Assembly (NCBI RefSeq): GCF_006714895.1
Contig: NZ_VFME01000001.1
Span: forward strand, 868,001-932,000
Origin: Gramella sp. Hel_I_59
GTDB taxonomy: Bacteria > Bacteroidota > Bacteroidia > Flavobacteriales > Flavobacteriaceae
Length of the DNA: 64,000 bases
Direction: 5' to 3'
Positions within the stretch are counted from its first letter, which is position 1, and each line of letters opens with the position of its first letter. Below, in pieces: positions 35,321-44,573 of this stretch. The translations under genes and the position numbers were made by a program. The notes beneath the pieces are model-generated. The model saw only the letters and a list, made by a program, of their open reading frames with translations. It searched no databases and was not told the DNA's origin.

Positions 35321-36415
35321 TTATAAGTAATGTATTGGATTGGTATTTGTGTCTGCTAAAATAAGTGCAAAACTACTAATTTTTTTGCTAAGAAAAGAAT
35401 ATAGTAAATTTTTTGTAAACTGTTCACTTTCATAGTGTCCAATATCTGCGACGACCATCTTTTGCTCGGCTTTATAGTAATCATGGTATTTTAAATCTGC
35501 AGTGATAAATATATCTGCACCAGCATTCTTTGCGTTTTCGATGGCAAAGGCTCCACTTCCTCCCAGAACAGCAACTTTTTTAATAGGTGTTGCGAGTATT
35601 TCAGAATGACGAATTCCTTTGCTATTGAAGGTTTTCTGAATTTGAGTTAAGAAGCTACTCCCGTCTAGAGGAATTTCGAGTTCCCCAATCATGCCCATTC
35701 CTAGCTGCTGATTCCTATTTTCAAGACTATGAATCTCGTAGGCTACTTCCTCGTAGGGATGACTCTGAAATAAAGCTTTCAAAATTTTGGATTCGAGGTG
35801 TTTCTTATAGGTAATCCCAATTTGTATCTCATCCTCAAAATGAATTGTACCTTTTTCACCAACTACGGGATTCGAATCTTCGTTTCCTTTGAAGCTTCCG
35901 GAGCCCTGAACATTAAAACTACAATTTTCATAATTTCCAATATTACCAGCCCCCGCCTGGAATAAAGCTTTTCTCACCTTAGCAGCATCGGAAACCGGAA
36001 CATAGGTTTGCAGTTTTTTGATACTATCGCTACGAGGGATCAGGATCTGCCTGTTCACCAGTCCAAGCTTTTCAGCGATCATATCGTTAACACCTTTGTG
36101 CTGATTGTCTAGAGCAGTATGAATGGCATAGATCGCGATATCATTCTTTATTGCTTTAAGAACAGTACGCTCCACATAATTTTTACCGGTGAGTTTTTTT
36201 AAACCTGAAAATATGATTGGATGAAAGCTTATGATCAGGTTGCAGTTTTTCGCGATGGCTTCATCTACGGTAGCCTCCAGAGTATCTAAAGTTATAAGTG
36301 CTCCTTTAACTTCTTCGGAAGCGTTGCCTACCAGCAAACCTACATTGTCGAAATCTTCAGCATAACTAAGCGGTGCAAATTCTTCTATAATATTAATTAC
36401 TTCTTTAATAAGCAT
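35321..36415 (-). CDS. Nif3-like dinuclear metal centre protein (DUF34)
   Basis: This 364-residue member of the Nif3/DUF34 family forms hexamers with a two-metal site in studied homologues. The N-terminal domain has DNVGLLVG and IISFHPIIFSGLKK (His65), where the usual HHP is FHP, and the C-terminal domain ends with the metal-binding GHYESEQF. The insert of about 110 residues in the middle is the PII-like domain seen in the longer form. Function is uncertain; a link to GTP cyclohydrolase-like or cofactor damage roles has been suggested for the family. It precedes DUF164. Confidence 0.92.
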   Translation of the reverse strand: MLIKEVINIIEEFAPLSYAEDFDNVGLLVGNASEEVKGALITLDTLEATVDEAIAKNCNLIISFHPIIFSGLKKLTGKNYVERTVLKAIKNDIAIYAIHTALDNQHKGVNDMIAEKLGLVNRQILIPRSDSIKKLQTYVPVSDAAKVRKALFQAGAGNIGNYENCSFNVQGSGSFKGNEDSNPVVGEKGTIHFEDEIQIGITYKKHLESKILKALFQSHPYEEVAYEIHSLENRNQQLGMGMIGELEIPLDGSSFLTQIQKTFNSKGIRHSEILATPIKKVAVLGGSGAFAIENAKNAGADIFITADLKYHDYYKAEQKMVVADIGHYESEQFTKNLLYSFLSKKISSFALILADTNTNPIHYL

Positions 36416-36503
36416 ATTTTGATAATTTTGCCTGAAGCCTGGAAAATGAATTGTTTACAAAATTCTCAGACTTCAGACTCAAAGATAATTATATTAAGCG
36501 TTT

Positions 36504-37508
36504 ATGCCGAATCCCAGAAAATTGCTTTTCCCATTTTCCATAGTCTACAAAACTGTGACTGGAGTACGGAATCAATTATATGATCAGGGAATTTTTAATT
36601 CCATAAAGTTTGATATTCCTGTAATCGCAGTTGGGAATTTAAATATGGGAGGCACTGGAAAATCACCTATGATCGAATACCTGATCGATCTGCTTTCGAA
36701 GGATGCTAAACTTGCAACTTTAAGTAGAGGCTATAAGCGCGAGAGTTCAGGGTTCCAGATCGTGGAAATCACTGACGCTGCTAGTAAAAGTGGGGACGAG
36801 CCTCTTCAGTTTAAGAATAAATTTCCGGAGATCACGGTGGCTGTAGATGCAAATAGGGTGGAGGGTATCAACAGGTTAAAGAAATCCGGTTCCAGTCTCA
36901 TCTTGCTGGATGATGCTTTTCAACATCGAAAAGTTGAGGCGGGGTTTTATATTCTACTTACTTCTTACAGTGACTTGTTTACAGAGGACTTTGTACTGCC
37001 GGTTGGAAATCTCCGAGAGTCACGACACGGTGCTGGTAGAGCAAATGTGGTGGTAGTAACTAAATGTCCGCAATATCTTGGTAAAACTGAACAGGATGAA
37101 ATCCAATCAAAGATCAAAGATTATTTTAAAGGACCGGTTTTCTTCAGTAGTATCATTTATTCTGAAATGATCTTCACAGAGAATGAGCGTATGCTTCTGA
37201 AAGATATTGAACTAAAAGATTTCGTGCTGGTTACGGGAATTGCCAATCCTTTTCCAATGATTTCATACCTGGCTGAAATGAATATTGAACTGAAGCATTT
37301 TAAGTTTTCAGATCATCATAATTTTTCCAAGGACGAAATTGAGAAGCTAAACACTTTCGAAAATATTCTTACCACAGAGAAAGATTACATGCGTCTAAAA
37401 GGAACTAAACTTGCCGGTAAGCTTTATTACCTACCTATTCAAACCAAAATAATTTCTGATGCTGAAAAGTTTGATGAACTAATTTTGAGTTACGCACAAA
37501 AAAAATGA
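36504..37508 (+). CDS. lpxK: Tetraacyldisaccharide 4'-kinase (lipid A synthesis)
   Basis: LpxK phosphorylates the 4' position of the lipid A disaccharide at the inner membrane. In this 334-residue protein the Walker A motif is NLNMGGTGKSP near residues 46-56, after a hydrophobic N-terminal segment, and LILLDDAFQHRKV is the family's second ATP-site motif with the DD/QHR residues. GNLRESRHG also fits. Length is normal. It implies a lipid A-containing outer membrane. Its 3' end overlaps a hairpin. Confidence 0.95.
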   Translation: MPNPRKLLFPFSIVYKTVTGVRNQLYDQGIFNSIKFDIPVIAVGNLNMGGTGKSPMIEYLIDLLSKDAKLATLSRGYKRESSGFQIVEITDAASKSGDEPLQFKNKFPEITVAVDANRVEGINRLKKSGSSLILLDDAFQHRKVEAGFYILLTSYSDLFTEDFVLPVGNLRESRHGAGRANVVVVTKCPQYLGKTEQDEIQSKIKDYFKGPVFFSSIIYSEMIFTENERMLLKDIELKDFVLVTGIANPFPMISYLAEMNIELKHFKFSDHHNFSKDEIEKLNTFENILTTEKDYMRLKGTKLAGKLYYLPIQTKIISDAEKFDELILSYAQKK

Positions 37509-37530
37509 GGTGCGAAGCACCTCATTATAT
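37504..37530 (+). terminator. Hairpin at the lpxK stop codon
   Basis: AATGAGGTGC/GCACCTCATT forms a 10-bp stem with a GAA loop spanning the stop codon. There is no T-run after it, so it may be a weak or protein-dependent terminator. Confidence 0.5.
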
Positions 37531-37612
37531 CTCGGCTGATTCAAATTATATGTGTTTGTTATCTTCAATATAATTCTACTAGCATATTCTTTACAAAGGC
37601 TGTGCCATTTTT

Positions 37613-39841
37613 CTAAACTGTTGTCTCTCTGGCCGCTAGATACTTGTTGATCTTGTGGAAGAACTCTTCGGTCTTATAAGGTTTGGGTATAATATCGTTG
37701 AAACCGTTCATGTAGAATTCGTCCAGATTATCATCAAGAGTTACTGCGGTTAATGCAATGATCGGAATATCAGGATTGAATTTTCTAATTTCTATCGTAG
37801 CTTCTATCCCTGAAATTCCAGGCATATGAATATCCATAAGAATTAGATCAAATTCATTATTCTGAACCTTCTCGATCGCAATAGTACCATTGTCTGCGAC
37901 ATCACAAATCACTTTATTTTTCTCCAGGATCTTCCGTGTGATCATTTGATTGATCTTATTATCCTCAACGATAAGGATATTTTTATCCTTCATAATATCG
38001 TTGGTAAGAACGATATCTTTAGATGGTGCTACTGGTTCAGCTGGTTTAGTCTCCAGAGTTTCAGCTTCAAATTGCAATTCAAAAGTGAAAGTGGACCCTT
38101 TCCCAAGATCGCTCTCCAGTTCAATTTCAGAATTAAGAAGACTTAATAGGTTTTTGACAATGGATAAACCAAGTCCCGTTCCTCCAAATTTTCTATTGAT
38201 CTGGGTAGAGCCCTGTGTAAAGTTTTCGAAAATAGCCTTCTGTTTCTCTTTTCCAATTCCTTCACCATTATCCTTTATTTCAAACAGAAGAGAAACGAAC
38301 TTCCCATCCTGCCGGGTTTTATTTACCGCGATCCAGATATCTCCATCTTCCGTAAACTTAATAGAGTTACCAATAAGATTGATAAGAATTTGAGAGACTT
38401 TGAGAGGATCACCAATCAGTTTAGCCGGTATATCTTTATCATAGGAGAAATGTAATTTCGTATTCCTGTCGTCTGCGGAATTCTTTAAAGCAATCAATAC
38501 ATCTGAAATACGCTTTTCGAGATCAAAATTAGTCTTTACGATCTCCACCTTGTTCGCTTCCAGCTTATTGAGGTCAAGTATGTTGTTGATGAGGGAAAGG
38601 AGATATTCACCTGAAAACTTCAAGGAATTAAGATGCTCTTTCTGACTTTCTGTAGGGCTTTCCTCTAATAGTAAATGGGTTAATCCTGTCACCGCATACA
38701 AGGGTGTTCTTAGCTCGTGTGTTATGGTGGTTAAGAATTGAGCTTTTGCTAAAGAAGCTTTTTCAGCATTTTCCTTAGCAAGGATTAATTCTGAATTCTT
38801 CTTCTGAAGCAACTCGTTCGCTCTAGCACGAAGATTATTGTTCTTATATAGGCTTAAGGTAAGTAGCGATAGTATTGTAATAAGAGCTACACTAAGTATG
38901 GTGGTAAGCTTATTAACTTTTAAAGTTCTTTCATTTTCTGCCTGTTGCGCTGTTAGCTGATCTACCGTAGATTTTAATGCAGAATTACCAAGCCTGGCGT
39001 TGGCTTCAGTAGCAAGGGCCTCTTTATTAACGTCAAAAATCGTTTCTCTAATTAGATTTCCCTGTTGAAGTAATTCGAGTGCGCTGGCATAGTTTCCTCT
39101 CTCCTGAGCAATTTCACTTAGCAAATTGTAGCTATACATGATCATACCAGTATAGCCTGCTGCTTTGGAAATTTCAAGCGATTTTTTAGCTGATTGCTCC
39201 GCTCGTTCATAATTTCCATCGTTTTGAAATGCACGAGCGAGAAAATAGTTTAACCGGGTTTTTTCGTAATCATTATTAGAGTCTCCAAGATAGATCTCTG
39301 AGTTTCTTAATTCGGCAAGGGCTCTGGGTTTGGTTTTTTCATCGTTGAAATAGATAACAGCTCTATTTAGCGCAATGATTCCTAATTGTTCCCGGTTGTC
39401 TTGCTGAGTATAGTATTTTTCTGCCAACCCCAGGTAGTTTAGGGCTCGATCAAATTCTCTTTTGGATGTAAGTATTTTGGAATACAACACATAAGAATAA
39501 TTAAGGCCTGCATCATCATTGATCTCTCTTTGAATAGACATAGCCCTGTCTAATTGCGTTATACCTTTATCATATTCGTGCCTTACATGATACATACGAC
39601 TGAGAATCGTACTGGTAAGTGCTATATAACTCTTAGCGTCTATACGTTTAGATAATTTTAGAGACAGATCCAGTTGTTCCTGGGCTTTATCAAAATTCAT
39701 GGTATTGATAGAAACCTCGGCTTCATTCAACAGTTTTTTGATCTGTTCCGGTTTTGGGTTTTCTTCATCGATCGTGGACTCCTGGAATCCAAAGATGGCG
39801 AAGCAACATACTAAAAGGATGAAACGCTTGAAGTTTTTCAT
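37613..39841 (-). CDS. Hybrid sensor histidine kinase with N-terminal TPRs
   Basis: This is a 742-residue membrane sensor. It has a signal-like N-terminus, several tetratricopeptide-like repeats in the periplasmic part (about 35-300), one membrane helix at about 312-332, a coiled coil, a HisKA domain with His375 in HELRTP, an ATPase domain with N box (LIGNSIKF), DNGEGIG (524-530) and GGTGLG (553-558), and a C-terminal receiver with Asp670 (LILMD). It probably signals through an internal phosphorelay to an unlinked output protein, because no separate response regulator or HPt gene is next to it. Ligand unknown. Confidence 0.94.
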   Translation of the reverse strand: MKNFKRFILLVCCFAIFGFQESTIDEENPKPEQIKKLLNEAEVSINTMNFDKAQEQLDLSLKLSKRIDAKSYIALTSTILSRMYHVRHEYDKGITQLDRAMSIQREINDDAGLNYSYVLYSKILTSKREFDRALNYLGLAEKYYTQQDNREQLGIIALNRAVIYFNDEKTKPRALAELRNSEIYLGDSNNDYEKTRLNYFLARAFQNDGNYERAEQSAKKSLEISKAAGYTGMIMYSYNLLSEIAQERGNYASALELLQQGNLIRETIFDVNKEALATEANARLGNSALKSTVDQLTAQQAENERTLKVNKLTTILSVALITILSLLTLSLYKNNNLRARANELLQKKNSELILAKENAEKASLAKAQFLTTITHELRTPLYAVTGLTHLLLEESPTESQKEHLNSLKFSGEYLLSLINNILDLNKLEANKVEIVKTNFDLEKRISDVLIALKNSADDRNTKLHFSYDKDIPAKLIGDPLKVSQILINLIGNSIKFTEDGDIWIAVNKTRQDGKFVSLLFEIKDNGEGIGKEKQKAIFENFTQGSTQINRKFGGTGLGLSIVKNLLSLLNSEIELESDLGKGSTFTFELQFEAETLETKPAEPVAPSKDIVLTNDIMKDKNILIVEDNKINQMITRKILEKNKVICDVADNGTIAIEKVQNNEFDLILMDIHMPGISGIEATIEIRKFNPDIPIIALTAVTLDDNLDEFYMNGFNDIIPKPYKTEEFFHKINKYLAARETTV

Positions 39842-39885
39842 TTATGGAAAAATAGCTAGCAGCTTTAATAAGTTGTTAAATATAG

Positions 39886-40893
39886 CTATTTATCGTTAAC
39901 AAGTGAAATTAAATCGATAAGACGATTAGAGTAACCAATTTCATTATCATACCATCCTATTAACTTAATGAGCGTGCCATCGATGACTGAAGTCATACCT
40001 GCGTCGAAAATGCAGCTATATTTATTATCAAGAATATCTACAGAAACTATAGGATCTTCAGTATACTCCAGGATTCCAGACATCTCATTTTCTGCAGCGT
40101 TCTTGAAAAGTTGGTTCACTTCTTCAATGCTCGTTGGTTTTTCAACATTTAGTGTCATGTCTGTAAGAGATCCGTTAGGAACAGGAACTCTAATTCCGCA
40201 TCCACCAATAACTTCACTCAAATCAGGGAAAATTCCTGTTAAAGCTTTAGCCGCTCCGGTGGTAGTTGGAATGATAGATTGTGCGGCTGCACGACTTCTC
40301 CTTAGATCTTTATGAGGTTTATCATGTAAGCTCTGGTCTGATGTATAGGAGTGAACAGTTGTTATGTAAGCCTGGGTGACTTTTAAGTGATCATGGATCA
40401 CCTTTAGCATGGGAGCTGCATTATTAGTCGTACAGGAAGCATTCGAGATGATCTTCTCGTCACCCGTAAGTATATGTTCGTTTACCCCAAGTACGATCAT
40501 CTTAATATTATCGTCTTGTGGTGGAACCGAAAGTATCACCTTTTTTACCCCATCCTTCAGATGAGGTAGCAGAGCTTCAGTAGTTTTAAACTTTCCGCTA
40601 CTTTCCACTACCATTTCCACTCCAAAACTATCCCAGGGAATATCCGCGGGTTTTTCGAAATTTAGCAAAGGAATAGAGCGACCGTCCACAATTATTTCAT
40701 TATCGCCCGCAGAAATATCATTGAATATTCTTCCGTGGATGCTATCATACCTGAGCAAATGTGCGAGACTGCCGGCATCATGAATATCATTGATGGCAAC
40801 AACCTCTATCTCGGGATGACTCAGTAAAAGTCTGAAAAGATTTCTACCAATCCGACCAAAGCCGTTGATGGCAATTTTTACAGGACCCGCCAT
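39886..40893 (-). CDS. gapA: Glyceraldehyde-3-phosphate dehydrogenase, type I
   Basis: This enzyme interconverts glyceraldehyde-3-phosphate and 1,3-bisphosphoglycerate with NAD. The 335-residue protein has the N-terminal Rossmann motif NGFGRIGRN, catalytic Cys154 in SNASCTTNN, and the C-terminal WYDNEIGYSNR. The S-loop region DKPHKDLRRSRAA is present. Length is normal. Its start is 9 bases after the lipA stop, so both are likely on one transcript, which may link lipoate supply to central carbon flow. Confidence 0.96.
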   Translation of the reverse strand: MAGPVKIAINGFGRIGRNLFRLLLSHPEIEVVAINDIHDAGSLAHLLRYDSIHGRIFNDISAGDNEIIVDGRSIPLLNFEKPADIPWDSFGVEMVVESSGKFKTTEALLPHLKDGVKKVILSVPPQDDNIKMIVLGVNEHILTGDEKIISNASCTTNNAAPMLKVIHDHLKVTQAYITTVHSYTSDQSLHDKPHKDLRRSRAAAQSIIPTTTGAAKALTGIFPDLSEVIGGCGIRVPVPNGSLTDMTLNVEKPTSIEEVNQLFKNAAENEMSGILEYTEDPIVSVDILDNKYSCIFDAGMTSVIDGTLIKLIGWYDNEIGYSNRLIDLISLVNDK

Positions 40894-40902
40894 GTAAACT
40901 CT

Positions 40903-41784
40903 TTAATTTATGTGCTTTTGAGCCTTATAAGAAGATCTTACGAGAGCACTACTTTCAACGTGTCTGAAACCTAGTTCGAGACCGTATTCTTCGTAACGCT
41001 TGAATTGATCTGGTGTGATAAATTGCTTAACAGGTAAGTGTTTTTTACTTGGTTGAAGATATTGTCCAATAGTCACTACATCAACACCTGCGCCGCGTAG
41101 GTCTCTAAGCGTCTGAAAAACTTCTTCTTCCTTTTCGCCAAGTCCAAGCATAATTCCAGACTTGGTTCTTCGAATTCCATTGTCCTTAAGATATTTTAAA
41201 ACTGCAAGGCTTCGGTCGTATTTAGCTTGAATACGTACTTCTCTGGTAAGACGCTTTACGGTTTCCATATTGTGGGAAACCACTTCAGGGCTAACTTCAA
41301 TAATACGATCTATGTTACGTTCGTTTCCCTGAAAATCAGGAATCAATGTTTCCAGTGTAGTTTCAGGATTCATTCTTCGAATCGCTTTCACAGTTTCTGC
41401 CCATATAATTGAACCCATATCTTTAAGATCATCACGATCCACGCTGGTTACTACCGCATGCTTAATCCCCATGATCTTAATGGATCTGGCAACCTTTTCA
41501 GGTTCATCCCAGTCTACAGTTTCTGGTCGGCCGGTTTTCACACCACAAAATCCACAGGATCTCGTACATACATTCCCAAGGATCATAAAAGTAGCGGTCC
41601 CTTCACTCCAGCATTCACCCATATTCGGGCAACTACCAGAGGTGCAAATAGTATGTAGATCGTATTTATCAACCAGGCTTCGCAACTCGGTATATTTCTT
41701 ACCGGTAGGAAGTTTCACTCGCAACCACTTTGGTTTTGGAGTTCTTTGTGTTTTGGTTTTTACTGGAGCAACGTCTGTATTCAT
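40903..41784 (-). CDS. lipA: Lipoyl synthase
   Basis: LipA inserts two sulphur atoms into octanoyl chains on dehydrogenase E2 and GcvH proteins. The 293-residue protein has both iron-sulphur sites: auxiliary cluster ligands Cys47, Cys52 and Cys58 (CTSGSCPNMGEC) and the radical SAM triad Cys73, Cys77 and Cys80 (CTRSCGFC). I start it at the ATG at 41784, because the upstream alternative at 41805 is a TTG. A good -7 element lies at 41803-41810. It is followed by gapA. Confidence 0.96.
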   Translation of the reverse strand: MNTDVAPVKTKTQRTPKPKWLRVKLPTGKKYTELRSLVDKYDLHTICTSGSCPNMGECWSEGTATFMILGNVCTRSCGFCGVKTGRPETVDWDEPEKVARSIKIMGIKHAVVTSVDRDDLKDMGSIIWAETVKAIRRMNPETTLETLIPDFQGNERNIDRIIEVSPEVVSHNMETVKRLTREVRIQAKYDRSLAVLKYLKDNGIRRTKSGIMLGLGEKEEEVFQTLRDLRGAGVDVVTIGQYLQPSKKHLPVKQFITPDQFKRYEEYGLELGFRHVESSALVRSSYKAQKHIN

Positions 41785-41802
41785 AGCAATAAATCTCTGT
41801 TT

Positions 41803-41810
41803 CAAAGATA
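41803..41810 (-). promoter_or_regulatory. Putative -7 element of the lipA promoter
   Basis: On the minus strand this is TATCTTTG, an exact TAnnTTTG match, 18 bases before the ATG at 41784. A TTG at the ideal -33 spacing is not seen. Confidence 0.45.
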
Positions 41811-41862
41811 CAATAATAAGCTGAACTGCATAAATTAGACTCCTGCCGATTCTAATCCTTAC

Positions 41863-42432
41863 TTAGCTCTTTCGGCTTTCGATAATAGCGGCAAGTAACT
41901 TCTTGGCACGCAGCAGTTTTACCTTAATATTATTCATGGGCTCGTCCAGGAATTCTGCGATTTCTTTATATGATTTCTCCTGAAAGAATCTAAGATTGAT
42001 GACTTCCTGGTAATGAGGTTTTAATTGCTTAATATCAAAAAGTAATTGCTCTAGATTCTGTTCCTTAATAAGCTTATCCTCAATTCCCGGAGTATCATCT
42101 GCGATCTGATAGACCTGGTCTTCATCCTGCATGGAAGTTTTAGATCTAATAGAAGCTTTTTTCTTCCTTATTTGATCAATATGGATATTCTTGGAGATCG
42201 CAATAAGCCAGGTCGCGAAGGAATAATTATCATCAAAAGTTTCTATACGATTGAAAGCCTTAGAAAAAGTTTGAATCGTAATATCTTCAGCTTCATATTC
42301 ATTCTGGGTCTTTTTAAGCTGAAAACCATAAACATCTCCCCAGAACCTGTCTACCAGGTAATTGAATGCCGACTGACTTCCTTTCTTGGCATCACTGATT
42401 TTCTCAGAGAGCTGATTGGGATTTACTTCCAC
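41863..42432 (-). CDS. RNA polymerase sigma factor, sigma-70/ECF type
   Basis: This 189-residue protein has region 2 (about 20-95: LVDRFWGDVYG, ITIQTFSKAF, SFATWLIAISKNIHID) and region 4 (about 130-185: LKPHYQEVINLRFFQEKSYKEIAEFL, then a helix that reads as a DNA-recognition helix), the layout of ECF-type sigma factors. No linked anti-sigma factor is apparent in the sequence, so control is unclear. Its start overlaps the end of the glycosyltransferase gene by 10 bases, suggesting coupled translation with an envelope glycan enzyme. Confidence 0.92.
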   Translation of the reverse strand: MEVNPNQLSEKISDAKKGSQSAFNYLVDRFWGDVYGFQLKKTQNEYEAEDITIQTFSKAFNRIETFDDNYSFATWLIAISKNIHIDQIRKKKASIRSKTSMQDEDQVYQIADDTPGIEDKLIKEQNLEQLLFDIKQLKPHYQEVINLRFFQEKSYKEIAEFLDEPMNNIKVKLLRAKKLLAAIIESRKS

Positions 42433-43523
42433 TGTCCTGGTTTTGAAATGAGATTGGAGCTAAATATAGCTAATTGGAAAAATATTAAAAATATATCAAA
42501 AAATGGATAGAACCAGATCACGTCCTTTTCGTCGAGCTTTTCCGCAGCATTATAATAGACAATTCCGTCGAGGATCAATTTTATGACCAGAATCGATAGA
42601 ACAGCAATAGGGTAGATCTGAAGGACTGCAAGTAGAATAAAAAGTAGCCAGAAAAGTAATCTTGCCGAGTAATATACGCCGAGCAAAACCTGATGCTTCT
42701 GTTGGTATTGTTTAGCGGTAGAAACATGTCTGCGCTTTTGTTTTGTCCATTCTGAAAAACTTTTTTTGGGAACACTCCGTGTGATTGAATTTTCAGAAAA
42801 ACAGATGGCGGTATTCTCATCATTCGCAGCTTCATTAACGAATAGATCATCGTCGCCAGATTTTATATGTAGGTGACTCGCAAAGCCTTTCAACTCATAA
42901 AATCTGTCAGAGGTATAAGCGAGATTACGCCCAACGCCCATGTATGGTATTCCCAATTTTGCATAACTGAAATACTGAATGGCTGTCAATAGCGTTTCGA
43001 ATCTAATTAACTTATTCAGCAGTGATTTCTTTTGTTTGAAGTAGCCACCATAACCAAGAACTATCTCCTTAGTTATAAAATGATTTGTCATCTCTGTGAT
43101 CCAATCCTTTGATTGAGGAACACAATCTGCATCTGTAAATAAAAGGTGTTTGTTCGAAGCTTTCTTAATGCCAAGTGTAAGTGCGTATTTTTTATTTGCC
43201 CAGAATGCTTCAATATTCTGCACATTTACAATTTTTACTCTTGGATCTATATTCTGAAAATGCTCCATTACTTCCAGACTATTATCTGCGGAAGCATCAT
43301 TAATAAGGATAAGTTCAAAATTCGAATGATTCTGCTCTAGAATGACTGGTATAAAGTTCTGAAGGTTCTCTTCTTCATTCTTTGCACAAACAATTACTGA
43401 AACGGGAAGATTTAAAGCTTGTGACTTTTCCGAAGAAGCAGATGTAAATGAAAAAAAACTTAGGTTATAGAGGATATTGATTATACCGGTGAGTATAAAC
43501 AGGCCAAATAAAATTATCTCCAT
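42423..43523 (-). CDS. Membrane glycosyltransferase, family 2
   Basis: This 366-residue protein has an N-terminal membrane helix, then a GT-A domain with VIVCAKNEEENLQNFIPVI, the metal-binding FTDADCVPQ and the acceptor-side TKQKRRH motif, followed by three C-terminal hydrophobic helices (about 275-360). It resembles inverting, processive or polyprenyl-linked sugar transferases of the cellulose-synthase-like type. Acceptor and donor sugars are not deducible. It shares a transcript with the 68-residue gene upstream and the sigma factor downstream. Confidence 0.9.
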   Translation of the reverse strand: MEIILFGLFILTGIINILYNLSFFSFTSASSEKSQALNLPVSVIVCAKNEEENLQNFIPVILEQNHSNFELILINDASADNSLEVMEHFQNIDPRVKIVNVQNIEAFWANKKYALTLGIKKASNKHLLFTDADCVPQSKDWITEMTNHFITKEIVLGYGGYFKQKKSLLNKLIRFETLLTAIQYFSYAKLGIPYMGVGRNLAYTSDRFYELKGFASHLHIKSGDDDLFVNEAANDENTAICFSENSITRSVPKKSFSEWTKQKRRHVSTAKQYQQKHQVLLGVYYSARLLFWLLFILLAVLQIYPIAVLSILVIKLILDGIVYYNAAEKLDEKDVIWFYPFFDIFLIFFQLAIFSSNLISKPGQWK

Positions 43524-43528
43524 TTAAT

Positions 43529-43735
43529 CTAAGTAGTCTTGGCGGTATCTGAACAATTTTCCATTTCATCCGGCAACTTTCCACAAAAACTACATGGTTC
43601 ACCAGATTTATTAAGGTATGGATTCTGGCTCGCGCAGGTACCAGCAAACTTTCCATCTTTCTTACCCCAGATTTTAATTGCGATTCCTGCAAATGCAAGA
43701 CCTAGCAGGACTAAACTGATTATAAATAGTTTCAT
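43529..43735 (-). CDS. Small single-helix membrane protein with CxxC-like cysteines
   Basis: This 68-residue protein has an N-terminal hydrophobic helix (FIISLVLLGLAFAGIAIKIW) and a polar tail with conserved features GKFAGTCASQNPYLNK, CSFCG and a last Cys. The pattern is common as an unnamed membrane or secreted protein in flavobacteria, to my recollection. Four cysteines suggest a metal or disulphide. It starts the unit with the glycosyltransferase (5-base gap) and the sigma factor. Confidence 0.82.
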   Translation of the reverse strand: MKLFIISLVLLGLAFAGIAIKIWGKKDGKFAGTCASQNPYLNKSGEPCSFCGKLPDEMENCSDTAKTT

Positions 43736-43901
43736 AGACTTTGGATTCTATTGCAAAAATAATAATAAAAACAGGCAACTGAAAATTGGTCGTATCATTA
43801 GTATATCGTTTACAATATTTAACTAAACTTTAATCGAATAAGTAGCGCTATCAGTTAATTCAGAGATATCTTGCAGCGTTAACCACGAAAAAAACTACAA
43901 T

Positions 43902-44522
43902 ATGAAATTTAAAATGTTATTTACAACTCTTGCACTTTCAGCAGTCGTTTTCACTTCTTGTGAAGATGGTAATAAAAAGGAGCAGGAAGAAAAAGAGAAA
44001 ATGGAGCAAATGGAAGCCGAAGAAAGAGAGGCTGAAATGCAAGCTGAAAAGGAAGAGCAGGAAATGCAATCCAACAGCATTGCAGCAAAAGCTATGGCTA
44101 CCGATACTTTGAGTACATTAGTATCAGCTCTACAAGCTGCTGATTTAGCAGAAATGATGAAGACAGAAGAAGGTCCTTTTACTGTATTCGCACCTAACAA
44201 CGCTGCATTCTCTAAAGTAGATCAGGCAACACTAGAAAGCCTGATGATGGAAGAGAATAAAGATAAACTAGCTGGTGTTTTAAAATACCATGTTGTTGAA
44301 GGAGAAGTTATGGCTGCAGATCTTGTAAAAATGATCCAGGATAATGACGGAACTTATGCAGTTTCTACCGTTGGTGGAGGAGAGCTTAAAGCATCTTTAG
44401 AAGGTGAAAATGTTATCCTTACTGATGAAAATGGAAACAAAGCGACTGTAGTACAGGCTGATGTTGATGCTTCTAACGGAGTTGTACACATCATCGACGC
44501 AGTAGTGATGAAGAAAGCATAA
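43902..44522 (+). CDS. Fasciclin-domain lipoprotein
   Basis: This 206-residue lipoprotein has lipobox FTSC (Cys20), a highly charged Glu/Lys/Met-rich helical linker (about 22-58), and one FAS1 (fasciclin) domain to the end. The FAS1 H1 and H2 motifs are visible: GPFTVFAPNNAAF and the C-terminal DASNGVVHIIDAVV. FAS1 domains mediate adhesion or binding. It is expected to sit on the outer membrane or inner membrane outer leaflet. Confidence 0.93.
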   Translation: MKFKMLFTTLALSAVVFTSCEDGNKKEQEEKEKMEQMEAEEREAEMQAEKEEQEMQSNSIAAKAMATDTLSTLVSALQAADLAEMMKTEEGPFTVFAPNNAAFSKVDQATLESLMMEENKDKLAGVLKYHVVEGEVMAADLVKMIQDNDGTYAVSTVGGGELKASLEGENVILTDENGNKATVVQADVDASNGVVHIIDAVVMKKA

Positions 44523-44540
44523 TTCGACAATGAATTATAA

Positions 44541-44573
44541 AGAAAAGAGGAGCGCATTTGCGCTCCTTTTTTT
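44541..44573. terminator. Bidirectional terminator, fasciclin gene / murB
   Basis: AGGAGCGCA/TGCGCTCCT stem flanked by an A-rich 5' side and a T-run; it lies between the stop codons of the convergent genes. Confidence 0.92.
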
